A stretch of 64,000 nt of DNA from Priestia abyssalis (lineage in GTDB: Bacteria; Bacillota; Bacilli; Bacillales; Bacillaceae_H): NCBI RefSeq assembly GCF_002019595.1, contig NZ_KV917369.1, forward strand, positions 4,046,624 to 4,110,623, written 5' to 3'. Shown one piece after another: positions 53,063-61,344 of the stretch. Every line of letters starts with the position of its first letter. Within the stretch, counting starts at the first letter, position 1. The notes under the pieces were generated by a model, which did no database searches, was not told where the DNA came from, and saw nothing but the letters and a program-made list of their open reading frames with translations. Position numbers and translations under genes: made by a program.

Positions 53063-53081
53063 AAGGTAACCGATTACTTTT
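53063..53081. promoter_or_regulatory. LacI-type operator 3 (autoregulatory)
   Basis: AAGGTAACCGATTACTTTTG lies 62-80 bp before the regulator start codon and has the same GTAACCGATTAC core as the two sites downstream. Confidence 0.65.
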
Positions 53082-53172
53082 GGTTTTAATTATATTTGGA
53101 TTTAATATAAAAATAAAGTCTTTTGCCTAAAAAGGTTGATGATTAGAAAGAAAAGGATGAACTTCAGCAATT

Positions 53173-53212
53173 AAAAACTCCTTAGGCTCTATGAATCTAA
53201 GGAGTTTTTGTG
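53173..53212. terminator. Terminator after the TauE-type gene
   Basis: AAAAACTCCTTAGG pairs with TCTAAGGAGTTTTT, with T-runs on both strands, adjacent to the stop codon at 53217. Confidence 0.8.
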
Positions 53213-53216
53213 TTTA

Positions 53217-53984
53217 TCAATGGAGATAATCATAAGTATTTTTTGCCAACAATAAAAAAGTGACTGCGATAAACAGCACACGGACATAGCCGCTTCCTTG
53301 TTTAATGGCAAATTTTGAACCGCAAATGGCACCGGCTATTTGTGCAAGTCCCATTGGTAAACCATAGGCATAATTGATTTGTCCTAAATACATGAACATT
53401 AACAGTGCAGCAATATTACTGCCAAAGTTTAAAAACTTCGCATTCCCTGCCGCCTTTAAAAAATCAAATCCAATCATTAAAAAGGCAAACATTAAAAATG
53501 AACCTGTTCCCGGACCTAGAAATCCATCATAGAAACCAATAGCAAAGATTAAAATCATAAAAATAATAAAATGGCGAATGGATAATTTTTTATAGGTTGA
53601 AATACTGCCCCAATCTTTCTTAAAAATCGTATAAATTGCAACAGCCGCAAGCATCACAAGCATTAGTGGCTTTAGGACTTCAGGATTCATCAAATGGACC
53701 GTCCACGCACCAATCATCGAGCCAATAAAGACGAGTGGAAATAATTTATAAACGGATGTTAAATCAAGCTTGCCCGAACGATAAAACATAATCGTACTCG
53801 TTAAAGAGCCTATTGTCCCTGCCAGTTTATTCGTTGCAACAGCTGCTGCTGGCGTCAGGCCTGTAAATAGCAAGGCTGGCAAGGCAATCAACCCGCCGCC
53901 TCCAACAACGGAATCGATAAATGCTGCTAAAAAACCAAAGATAATTAAAATAATTAATAACGATGGATCTAAATCAAATAGCAT
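53217..53984 (-). CDS. TauE/SafE-family (TSUP) membrane exporter
   Basis: A 255-aa protein with about eight hydrophobic segments and the two TSUP half motifs: FIDSVVGGGGLIALPALLFTGLTPAAAVATNKLAGTIG near residues 23-60 and FYDGFLGPGTGSFLMFAFLMIGFDFLKAAGNAKFLNF near 152-188. TSUP proteins export sulfite, sulfoacetate or other organic anions. ATG follows GAGAGGTTG. It is divergent from a TrmB regulator gene 114 bp away, which is its probable controller. Substrate unknown. Confidence 0.88.
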   Translation of the reverse strand: MLFDLDPSLLIILIIFGFLAAFIDSVVGGGGLIALPALLFTGLTPAAAVATNKLAGTIGSLTSTIMFYRSGKLDLTSVYKLFPLVFIGSMIGAWTVHLMNPEVLKPLMLVMLAAVAIYTIFKKDWGSISTYKKLSIRHFIIFMILIFAIGFYDGFLGPGTGSFLMFAFLMIGFDFLKAAGNAKFLNFGSNIAALLMFMYLGQINYAYGLPMGLAQIAGAICGSKFAIKQGSGYVRVLFIAVTFLLLAKNTYDYLH

Positions 53985-54097
53985 ATAATCAACCTCTCTC
54001 TTAGTAACTACTGAAATAGTACCTAAAATATTTATTATTGTAAATAGTCATTATAAATTTGGTATGATAGGAATAGTTGATTATGGGAGGAAGAAAA

Positions 54098-54883
54098 GTG
54101 GAAAATTTGGTACAACAGCTAAAAAAACTAGAGTTTAACGAATACGAAGCTAAAGCTTATGTTTCTCTCGTTAAACAAGGAACGGTTACGGCCTATCAAG
54201 TTAGCAAGGATTCTGGAGTTCCACGTGCACGAATTTATGATGTGTTAAACAGTTTGGTTGAAAAAGGAATTGTCTTAAAAGAAGAAATAGATGATAGCGC
54301 TCAATATTCTCCGCTGCCTGTTGATGTCTTTCTACAAAAGGCTCAATCAAATTGGGAATCTAATTATAAAGCGATAAGTGAATCGTTAAAGCATCTTGAA
54401 ATAACCGAGAACAAGCCCGGCAATCGTGTGATGACATTAAAGGATCGTGAAACGATTATTAGCTACTGTCAGGCATTACTCAAAAAAGCCGAAAAGCGTG
54501 TTGTTATTTCGATGTGGGATGATATGTACGATGCGTTGAAGGAGGATTTGGAGCAAACGGCTGCTCGGGTCAAAGTGCAAGGCATCACGCTTCATGTTGA
54601 AAATCCCATTGAACATGTAGACGTTCATCGCATTACGAACTTTACCGAAACCCCTTCTAGTGAGCACTGGTTTATTCTGTCCATTGATGCGAAAGAAATG
54701 ATTTACGGCCCTTCATTAGAAGAACGCAGTATGGCCTTTTACACAGATGACCCTGTTCATATTTACTTATTAGAGGATTATATATGGCATGATGTATTAG
54801 TAAATCGGCTTGTGCGGCGCAGCCAAGATGATTTGGAACAATGGATTACCGCAGAGCGAAAAACCTTCTTTATGGAAGAATAA
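54098..54883 (+). CDS. TrmB-family transcriptional regulator (paralogue 2)
   Basis: About 261 aa. The winged helix (LKKLEFNEYEAKAYVSLVKQG, then AYQVSKDSGVPRARIYDVLNSLVEKG) closely resembles the TrmB protein at 1673-2488, and a similar C-terminal ligand domain follows. The likely start is GTG at 54098, 7 bases after GGGAGG; TTG at 54077 has no site. It is divergent from the TauE-type exporter, so like its paralogue it stands beside an exporter. A strong terminator starts at its stop codon. Confidence 0.85.
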   Translation: MENLVQQLKKLEFNEYEAKAYVSLVKQGTVTAYQVSKDSGVPRARIYDVLNSLVEKGIVLKEEIDDSAQYSPLPVDVFLQKAQSNWESNYKAISESLKHLEITENKPGNRVMTLKDRETIISYCQALLKKAEKRVVISMWDDMYDALKEDLEQTAARVKVQGITLHVENPIEHVDVHRITNFTETPSSEHWFILSIDAKEMIYGPSLEERSMAFYTDDPVHIYLLEDYIWHDVLVNRLVRRSQDDLEQWITAERKTFFMEE

Positions 54884-54922
54884 TAAGCTCCTCCCAATCA
54901 GATGGGAGGAGCTTATTTTGTC
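54882..54922 (+). terminator. Terminator after the second TrmB gene
   Basis: AATAAGCTCCTCCCA pairs perfectly with TGGGAGGAGCTTATT, followed by TTG and T-rich sequence. Confidence 0.9.
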
Positions 54923-54984
54923 CATATTCTCTATGCCTCCCCGGTAAGAATCTAGAACACTTCTTACAGGGAAATCATTTCCAT

Positions 54985-55248
54985 ATATAATGTTACTTAA
55001 TGACTCGATACATCTTCACCCTATCGAGAGACGTTCACAATCTGTTATCTATATATTCCACTTAATAACTCGACATGTTTTATTCCATCAAAAGGTATTC
55101 ACAATCGGTCATCCAGACCACTTGAATCTGCCCACAAAGGTTCACCTATGCGGATGGCGCCACCCCCGCAAGAGGGATGTCAGCCGCTTAGGTCTAGAAA
55201 ATTTGACATGGCTGCTCTTTGGCCAGGCCAAATTTTCTAAATCAATCT
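54985..55248 (+). repeat. Dispersed structured repeat type 1, copy B
   Basis: It has the modules of copy A, with the 5' module (ACTTAATRACTCGA..) present twice (54993-55045 and 55062-55115). The GC-rich hairpin (CACCTATGCGGATGGCGCCA to CCGCTTAGGT) and the terminal stem (AGAAAATTTGACATGGC with GCCAGGCCAAATTTTCT, loop about TGCTCTTTG) follow. The end abuts the stop codon of odhB. Relative to copy A, C-G and other pairs in the terminal stem are replaced by A-T pairs on both arms. Confidence 0.8.
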
Positions 55249-55249
55249 C

Positions 55250-56491
55250 TTATCCTTCTAATAATAAAGATTCTGGATCTTCCAACAGCTCTTTTACTGT
55301 AGCCAGGAAGCTAACTGCTTCTTTTCCATCGACAATGCGGTGATCGTACGACAGAGCAATATACATCATTGGGCGGTTTTCCATTCGTTCTGCATCGATG
55401 GCTACCGGTCTTGTTTGAATCTTATGCATACCGAGAATTCCCACTTGAGGGCTGTTTAAGATCGGTGTCGACATTAAGGAACCGAATACCCCTCCGTTTG
55501 TAATGGTGAATGTTCCGCCTTGCAGTTCTTTTAATGTCAGGGCATTGTCACGTGCTTTTTTGCCGAGGTTACTGATTTCCCGCTCAATATCAGCGAAGCT
55601 CTTCTGATTCGCATCACGGACAACCGGCACAACTAATCCCTCTGGCGCTGCTACTGCAATTCCGATATCATAAAATTTCTTAACTACCAGCTCATCCCCT
55701 TGAATTTCGGCATTTAAAAGCGGGAATTGTTTTAAAGCTGCTACTACAGCTTTTGTAAAGAAAGACATGAATCCAAGACGAACATCATGTTTTTCAAAAA
55801 ATGCATCTTTTCGTTTTTTACGTAAGTTCATCACAGCTGTCATATCAACTTCATTGAATGTTGTCAACATCGCCGCTGTATGCTGAACCTCTACCAGGCG
55901 TTTGGCGATCGTTTGACGGCGGCGGGACATTTTCACACGCTCTACCGGTTTATCAGGATCAGCTTGGACTTGGATAGGGCTAGGCGTTGGCTGAACTTTT
56001 TCCGCTTTTGGTTGTTCTTTAACAACAGGTGCCTGTGTATGTGCTTTCACATCATGCGGGCGTATTCTGCCAAGCGGATCGCTGCTGTTTACTTCGTTCA
56101 AATCAATTCCACGTTCTCTTGCCAGTTTTCTTGCAGCCGGTGAAGCGATTGGACGTGCTGCTTTTGAAACTTCCGATACTGCTGGAGCAGGGGCCGCTTC
56201 TTCTTTCGGTGTTTCTGGAGCGGCTGCTGGAACAACCGGAGCGGCGCCTTCTGCCACATTCTCTTCTAAAATGGCAATGACATCGCCTACCTCTACTGTA
56301 TCGCCCGGTTCTTTTAATACTTGCGTTACCACACCTGTGTAGTCTGTATTCACTTCAATATTCACTTTATCGGTTTCTAGTTCAACTACACTTTCTCCTT
56401 TGTTCACTTTGTCCCCTACATTAATGAGCCATTGTAAGACGGTTCCTTCTGAAATGGATTCTGCGAGCTCTGGTACTTTAATTTCAATCAT
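55250..56491 (-). CDS. odhB: 2-oxoglutarate dehydrogenase E2 (dihydrolipoamide succinyltransferase)
   Basis: A 413-aa protein. The lipoyl domain (residues 1-77) has ETDKVNIEV with the lipoylated Lys; an Ala/Pro linker follows, then the peripheral subunit-binding domain ([16 protein letters not shown]) and catalytic domain with [16 protein letters not shown] (His and Asp of the active site). It moves the succinyl group to CoA. ATG follows GGGAGGATATCC. It lies 79 bp after odhA. The E3 gene is not in the window. Confidence 0.95.
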   Translation of the reverse strand: MIEIKVPELAESISEGTVLQWLINVGDKVNKGESVVELETDKVNIEVNTDYTGVVTQVLKEPGDTVEVGDVIAILEENVAEGAAPVVPAAAPETPKEEAAPAPAVSEVSKAARPIASPAARKLARERGIDLNEVNSSDPLGRIRPHDVKAHTQAPVVKEQPKAEKVQPTPSPIQVQADPDKPVERVKMSRRRQTIAKRLVEVQHTAAMLTTFNEVDMTAVMNLRKKRKDAFFEKHDVRLGFMSFFTKAVVAALKQFPLLNAEIQGDELVVKKFYDIGIAVAAPEGLVVPVVRDANQKSFADIEREISNLGKKARDNALTLKELQGGTFTITNGGVFGSLMSTPILNSPQVGILGMHKIQTRPVAIDAERMENRPMMYIALSYDHRIVDGKEAVSFLATVKELLEDPESLLLEG

Positions 56492-56570
56492 GTTGGATAT
56501 CCTCCCTGGTTTTATGAAACGTTCTATTACACTCGTTTTTTTACTAAGTATTTTGCTTCTGGTTCAGTGG

Positions 56571-59465
56571 TTAGTTCTTGAGCAATACTTCTTCTTGTTT
56601 TTGCTGTGTTGATGCCTGAATGTCGTACAACGCTTGGTGGACAATGCGTTCTTGTTCTCTCTTATGAACATGCGGGTCGCCGCCTGAAGGGCTGGAGCGA
56701 TCCGGACGTCCTATATAGCCTACTTTCAAGCTGTCAGATGCCAGTTCATAAAGAGTAGGAGCGATATAATGCCAGGCTCCCATATTTTTCGGTTCTTCCT
56801 GTACCCATACGATTTCCTCTAAGTTCGGGTAACGCTGCAAAATAGCTTCCACTTTTTCCTTAGGAAATGGATACAATTGTTCGATACGAACGATATGCAC
56901 CTCATCCAGATTTCGTTTTTCTTGACTTGATTCAATTTCCACTGCCAAATCGATGGCCATTTTTCCTGTAGTTAACACTAATCTCTTCACTTTACCTGTT
57001 TCTTTTCCAAGTCCCGGCTGTTCCACTGCGGTTTGGAAATGTCCTTCACTCAATTCTGTGCCTGAAGAAGAGACTAAAGGATGGCGCAGCAAACTTTTCG
57101 GTGTCATCATGACCAATGGACGAACAAACTCTGTTCCCAAAATGGCGGCTTGACGACGTAAAATATGAAAATATTGAGCGGCACTCGTTACGTTCGCGAC
57201 CGTCCAGTTGTTTTCCGCCGCCAGCTGTAAAAAGCGTTCCGGGCGGGCACTGGAGTGCTCTGGTCCTTGCCCTTCATACCCATGAGGCAGCAGGAGAACA
57301 AGCCCTGACTTTTGCCCCCATTTCGCTCTTGCTGCTGAAACAAATTGATCGAAAAGAGGCTGTGCCGTATTGGCGAAGTCTCCGTATTGCGCTTCCCACA
57401 TCACGAATGTTTCAGGAGCGAAGACATTATAGCCGTATTCAAAACCGACAACAGCTGCCTCTGACAGCGGACTATTATGAACGGCAAACGAAGCGCGGGC
57501 TTGCGGCAGACGATGCAGCGGTGAAAAGGTCTCGTTCGTTTCCGTATCATGCAGTACAATGTGCCGCTGGGCAAACGTTCCGCGCTCTGAATCTTGCCCT
57601 GTCAGACGAATCGGCGTGCCTTCTTTTAACATAGTGGCAAATGCCAATGCTTCTGCTACCGCCCATTCTACTTTACCGTTTTCCTCCAAGGCATTTTCAC
57701 GGCGCTCCAAAATGCGTTTTAATTTTGGATATACATGAAATCCTTCCGGCCACTTCAGTAAATCACGGTTTAATTCGCGAAGGGTATCAAGTGAAACGCC
57801 TGTTTCCATCACTGGAATGCCTTTGGCGATGACCATCGGCACCTCTGCTTCTGCGGCAGGCCCATCCTTTTTCTTCTCTGAAACTTGAGCATATTCAGCC
57901 TGTAATGTTTCTTGCACACTGCGGCTGATTTGTTCTGTTTCCTCTTGACTGATGATTCCTTTTGCTTGTAATTGATCAGCATACAATGCTCTTACAGTTG
58001 GATGATTTGCGATTTTTTTGTAGACTTGCGGCTGGGTGACGGCTGGGTCATCCATTTCATTATGACCGAAGCGTCGGTAGCCGACCAAGTCAATCAAAAA
58101 ATCTTTTTGGAAGCGAGCCCGGTATTGATACGCAAGGTGTACGGCTTTAATGCAAGCTTCTGGATCGTCTGCATTCACATGAACAATCGGAATCTCAAAC
58201 CCTTTCGCCAGGTCACTCGCATATCTCGTTGAACGGGAATCATGGCTGTCTGTCGTAAAGCCGACCATGTTATTTGCAATGATATGGAGGGTACCTCCTG
58301 TTTGATATCCTTTTAATCCCCCTAAATTCAAGGTTTCTGATACAATTCCCTGACCAGGGAACGCTGCATCGCCATGGACCAAAATCGCAAATGCTTTCGA
58401 AGTATCCTGCTCGGGATAACCAGCTTTATGTCGTTCCTCCTGAGCCGCTCTTGCAAACCCTTCGACAACTGGATCGACGAATTCCAAATGACTCGGATTA
58501 TTCGCTAAAGTAATGCGCGTACGAACGCTCTCGGCCCCTTCTATAAAGCGATTTCTACCTAAATGATATTTCACATCTCCAGTCCAGCCCTCACTCACGT
58601 TAAATAAATCTTCCGACGGGCCTTGCTGCTTGGCCGAAGAGTGCTGAAACTCAGCAAACATCTGGCTGTATGGTTTTTCTAACACATGCGCTAAGACACT
58701 TAAGCGTCCACGGTGCGCCATTCCAATCACGATATTACGTGCTCCGTCTTCGGCACTTTCACGAACTGCTTCATCCAGCATCGGTACAAGCATGTCTACT
58801 CCTTCAATGGAGAATCTTTTTTGGCCGACAAAGGTTTTATGCAAAAATTGTTCAAAGCCTTCGACTTCTGTCAGCCTTTTCAAAAGGCTTGTGCGCTCTT
58901 CTTTTGATAATGAACGATGCAGAGCACCCGTCTCCACCATCTGAGTTAACCAAGTTCGCTCTTCCATATGATGAACGTGGTCAAACTCGTAAGCTAAAGA
59001 GGAAGCATAAACACCCTTTAATCGGTTCACAGCATCCAATGCCGTTTGAACGCCTTCTGGTGCATCCTCCCACACCGTCTTAGCCGAAATCGCTTTCAAA
59101 TCATCCTCACTTAACCCGTATTTTTCTGGATTAAACAAGTGCTGCTCTTGTGCTTTCGCTTCTAATGGATTCATATTGGCCGCTAAATGTCCATGTGAAC
59201 GAATGTTGTCCAGCAGCTTTACCACTTTCAGCACTTTTTCGATATTTACCGAATGGTCTGGGTTAACAGACACATAGTTAACGGCTTCTTGCGTGTAATT
59301 TGTTTCCGAAGTCAAAGGTGAGCCCCATTGAATAAAAAGCTCTTTCAATGCTGGATCAACAGCGTCTGCACCATTCATGTACCGCTCATATTGTTCAATC
59401 ACATAGCCAAGGTTTGGACCATGAAAGTTCTCCCATGGATTTTGTTGATTTTTCTGTACTATCAT
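56571..59465 (-). CDS. odhA: 2-oxoglutarate dehydrogenase E1
   Basis: A 964-aa thiamine diphosphate enzyme: N-terminal region starting [29 protein letters not shown], the ThDP/Mg motif beginning [14 protein letters not shown] and ending [18 protein letters not shown], and the C-terminal transketolase-like domain with [16 protein letters not shown]. It decarboxylates 2-oxoglutarate and reductively succinylates the lipoyl group of OdhB. Length fits the single-chain type of Bacillus. ATG follows GGAGGCATTGTGA. A divergent CcpC-like LysR gene and a matching dyad stand upstream. Confidence 0.95.
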   Translation of the reverse strand: MIVQKNQQNPWENFHGPNLGYVIEQYERYMNGADAVDPALKELFIQWGSPLTSETNYTQEAVNYVSVNPDHSVNIEKVLKVVKLLDNIRSHGHLAANMNPLEAKAQEQHLFNPEKYGLSEDDLKAISAKTVWEDAPEGVQTALDAVNRLKGVYASSLAYEFDHVHHMEERTWLTQMVETGALHRSLSKEERTSLLKRLTEVEGFEQFLHKTFVGQKRFSIEGVDMLVPMLDEAVRESAEDGARNIVIGMAHRGRLSVLAHVLEKPYSQMFAEFQHSSAKQQGPSEDLFNVSEGWTGDVKYHLGRNRFIEGAESVRTRITLANNPSHLEFVDPVVEGFARAAQEERHKAGYPEQDTSKAFAILVHGDAAFPGQGIVSETLNLGGLKGYQTGGTLHIIANNMVGFTTDSHDSRSTRYASDLAKGFEIPIVHVNADDPEACIKAVHLAYQYRARFQKDFLIDLVGYRRFGHNEMDDPAVTQPQVYKKIANHPTVRALYADQLQAKGIISQEETEQISRSVQETLQAEYAQVSEKKKDGPAAEAEVPMVIAKGIPVMETGVSLDTLRELNRDLLKWPEGFHVYPKLKRILERRENALEENGKVEWAVAEALAFATMLKEGTPIRLTGQDSERGTFAQRHIVLHDTETNETFSPLHRLPQARASFAVHNSPLSEAAVVGFEYGYNVFAPETFVMWEAQYGDFANTAQPLFDQFVSAARAKWGQKSGLVLLLPHGYEGQGPEHSSARPERFLQLAAENNWTVANVTSAAQYFHILRRQAAILGTEFVRPLVMMTPKSLLRHPLVSSSGTELSEGHFQTAVEQPGLGKETGKVKRLVLTTGKMAIDLAVEIESSQEKRNLDEVHIVRIEQLYPFPKEKVEAILQRYPNLEEIVWVQEEPKNMGAWHYIAPTLYELASDSLKVGYIGRPDRSSPSGGDPHVHKREQERIVHQALYDIQASTQQKQEEVLLKN

Positions 59466-59599
59466 TCACAATGCCTCCAAGCTTGTGTTTTATTCCACTA
59501 TTTTTATCGCATCATTTAATTGAGTAATTATTGATTGCCTATGACTAAGAGTAATGCAATAATTGAAATAAATAAAATGCTAAAAAATTATAATTACCT

Positions 59600-59614
59600 A
59601 TAAAAAACTTTTAT
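59600..59614. promoter_or_regulatory. CcpC-type dyad between odhA and the LysR gene
   Basis: ATAA-AAAACTT-TTAT fits the ATAA-N7-TTAT dyad bound by CcpC in B. subtilis. It lies 23-37 bp before the LysR start codon and about 135 bp from the odhA start. An extra ATAA half site is at about 59590. Confidence 0.6.
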
Positions 59615-59636
59615 ATGGCTTAGATTGGGTGAAATA

Positions 59637-60533
59637 ATGGATTATCGTGATTGGGAAATACTGAAGGTTCTCTATACTCAAAAAAATTTAACGAAGGCAG
59701 CACGGCTTTTGTATATTACGCAGCCAGCCCTAACAAATCGTTTAAAGCATATGCAAGAAGAGCTGGGTGTTCAAATTGTAACCCGTGAAAGCAGAGGCAT
59801 TCATTTTACCCCCCAAGGAGAATATCTTGTCCACTGTGCAGAAGAGGCCCTTGCCCATTATCAAAAAATAAAAGAGACGGTCTTCAACATGAGCAATAAC
59901 GTAGGCAATGAGGTTGTAGGGACATTGAAACTAGGAGTATCGAATTTTTTTGCCAATTATGAACTTCCTTATGTTTTGAAACTATTTAAAATGAAGTATC
60001 CTCATGTGGAGTTCAAAGTAATTACAGGATGGAGCAAAGATGTAACTCACCTGATCCACAATAAGGATGTTCATATCAGCTTCGTTCGGGGAGATTATGG
60101 CTGGAGAGGATTAACGAAGCACCGGTTATTTGAAGAAACCATCTGTATTGCGTCAAAGGATGAAATCAATATCGCTGAGCTCCCCCGCCTTCCTAGAATC
60201 GAATATAGAGGCGACTACTTATTAAAGTCATTAATTGATAATTGGTGGACTGAAAACTATGTAGAACCCCCCTTTATTAGTATAGAAGTCGACCAAGTTG
60301 ATACTTGCAAGGAAATGGTGATAAACGGTCTCGGCTACGGTATCTTATCGAGCAGAATCCTTAACGAAATTGAAGGTTTGCATAAAGTCGCCTTAACTGA
60401 TCAAAAAGGGGAGCCGATATTGCGAAGAACGTGGATGTATTATCATAAGGAATCGCTGGAATGGAATGTTGTGAAAGCATTCGTAAACTTTATAGAGAAC
60501 TTTGATTGGAAAGATGATATAACAGAGAGGTAA
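59637..60533 (+). CDS. CcpC-like LysR-family regulator
   Basis: A 298-aa LysR protein. The HTH is YTQKNLTKAARLLYITQPALTNRLKHM. The sensing domain has VITGWSKDVTHLIHNKDVHISFVRGD, a WW pair, and VDQVDTCKEMVINGLGYGILSS, which follow the pattern of CcpC, the citrate-responsive regulator of citB and citZ. ATG at 59637 has GGGTGA close upstream; TTG at 59625 is less likely. Being divergent from odhA with a CcpC-type dyad between them suggests control of odhAB and itself. That target is inference. Confidence 0.83.
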   Translation: MDYRDWEILKVLYTQKNLTKAARLLYITQPALTNRLKHMQEELGVQIVTRESRGIHFTPQGEYLVHCAEEALAHYQKIKETVFNMSNNVGNEVVGTLKLGVSNFFANYELPYVLKLFKMKYPHVEFKVITGWSKDVTHLIHNKDVHISFVRGDYGWRGLTKHRLFEETICIASKDEINIAELPRLPRIEYRGDYLLKSLIDNWWTENYVEPPFISIEVDQVDTCKEMVINGLGYGILSSRILNEIEGLHKVALTDQKGEPILRRTWMYYHKESLEWNVVKAFVNFIENFDWKDDITER

Positions 60534-60620
60534 TCTATCAGGTTTAGCTTTACTCATAATGCAAAAAAACAGAGCATATTCTATACATTTTAGCTTGCAT
60601 AACAACCGTTTCTGGACATT

Positions 60621-60662
60621 AAAACATCCTTAGACCCTTTGGTTCTAAGGATGTTTTATGTT
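60621..60662. terminator. Terminator after the LysR gene
   Basis: AAAACATCCTTAGA (60621-60634) pairs with TCTAAGGATGTTTT (60644-60657), followed by ATGTTTAT. The remaining interval to 60903 shows no other gene; the SASP promoter should lie near 60846-60877. Confidence 0.8.
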
Positions 60663-60903
60663 TATCAATCTACTCCATTTCAAGTCATCATTCCTAACAA
60701 AATTCAAGCTCAACCGACAAGGAATGAAACAATCACTGCCAAACTGGTCAATTTGTCTTCTCCCTCATCAGCACTGCTAAAGCTAAAACGGAAATCGTTG
60801 GTTGAAAACATAATCAAGCACGTTTTTATTTACCTATTATTACCAAGTATATTTTATAAAATAGGCAAAACAATATAATTAAATCACCTAGGAGGTGCCA
60901 TAC

Positions 60904-61128
60904 ATGGTAAATCGTAACATAAGCAGAAGCAATAACAGCAATGAAGTATTAGTATCAAGTGCAGAAGCAGCTCTTCAACAAATGAAGTATGAAATCGCTC
61001 GTGAGTTTGGAGTGCAGCTTGGGCCTGACACGACATCACGCGCCAATGGTTCTGTCGGTGGCGAAATCACGAAACGTTTAGTTCAAATGGCAGAACAAAA
61101 ATTAGGCGGCACCGGACGCCTGCACTAA
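60904..61128 (+). CDS. Alpha/beta-type small acid-soluble spore protein (SASP)
   Basis: A 74-aa protein from ATG at 60904 (site AGGAGGTG). It has the SASP cleavage motif region [13 protein letters not shown] recognised by the GPR protease and the C-terminal [26 protein letters not shown] helix. SASPs coat spore DNA and protect it from UV and chemicals, and are degraded in germination to feed amino acids. Expression is expected from SigG in the forespore; a possible promoter precedes the gene but its spacing is loose. Confidence 0.95.
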   Translation: MVNRNISRSNNSNEVLVSSAEAALQQMKYEIAREFGVQLGPDTTSRANGSVGGEITKRLVQMAEQKLGGTGRLH

Positions 61129-61172
61129 TTGAAAGTTCATCCGATCTATATTCGGATAGGCTGAAGCTTCAC

Positions 61173-61215
61173 ATAAACAATGGCGACTTTCACAGTCGCC
61201 ATTGTTTATGATTTG
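61173..61215 (+). terminator. Terminator after the SASP gene
   Basis: A perfect 16-bp stem, ATAAACAATGGCGACT with AGTCGCCATTGTTTAT, loop TTCAC. Confidence 0.85.
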
Positions 61216-61296
61216 ATTTCTTTTCCAGGATCCATCCGAAATCCTTTCCTCATTTTCTCTATATTACGCTAACAATATCCGCCTTCAAACAAAACG

Positions 61297-61340
61297 AAAC
61301 AGCCCGTTGTCGGTCTTGCACCGACAACGGGCTGTTTAAT
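61297..61340. terminator. Terminator after fruA
   Basis: A perfect 18-bp stem, AAACAGCCCGTTGTCGGT with its complement, loop CTTGC, ends directly 3' of the fruA stop codon on the minus strand. Confidence 0.85.
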
Positions 61341-61344
61341 CCCT

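Noticed and set aside
53096..53130. AT-rich stretch upstream of the LacI gene considered as a further operator
   Set aside because: It lacks the GTAACCGATTAC core; only general AT-richness remains.
57116..57634. 172-codon plus-strand frame
   Set aside because: Antisense shadow of odhA.
60639..60878. 79-codon plus-strand frame before the SASP gene
   Set aside because: Starts inside a terminator stem, lacks a ribosome binding site and has no recognisable content.
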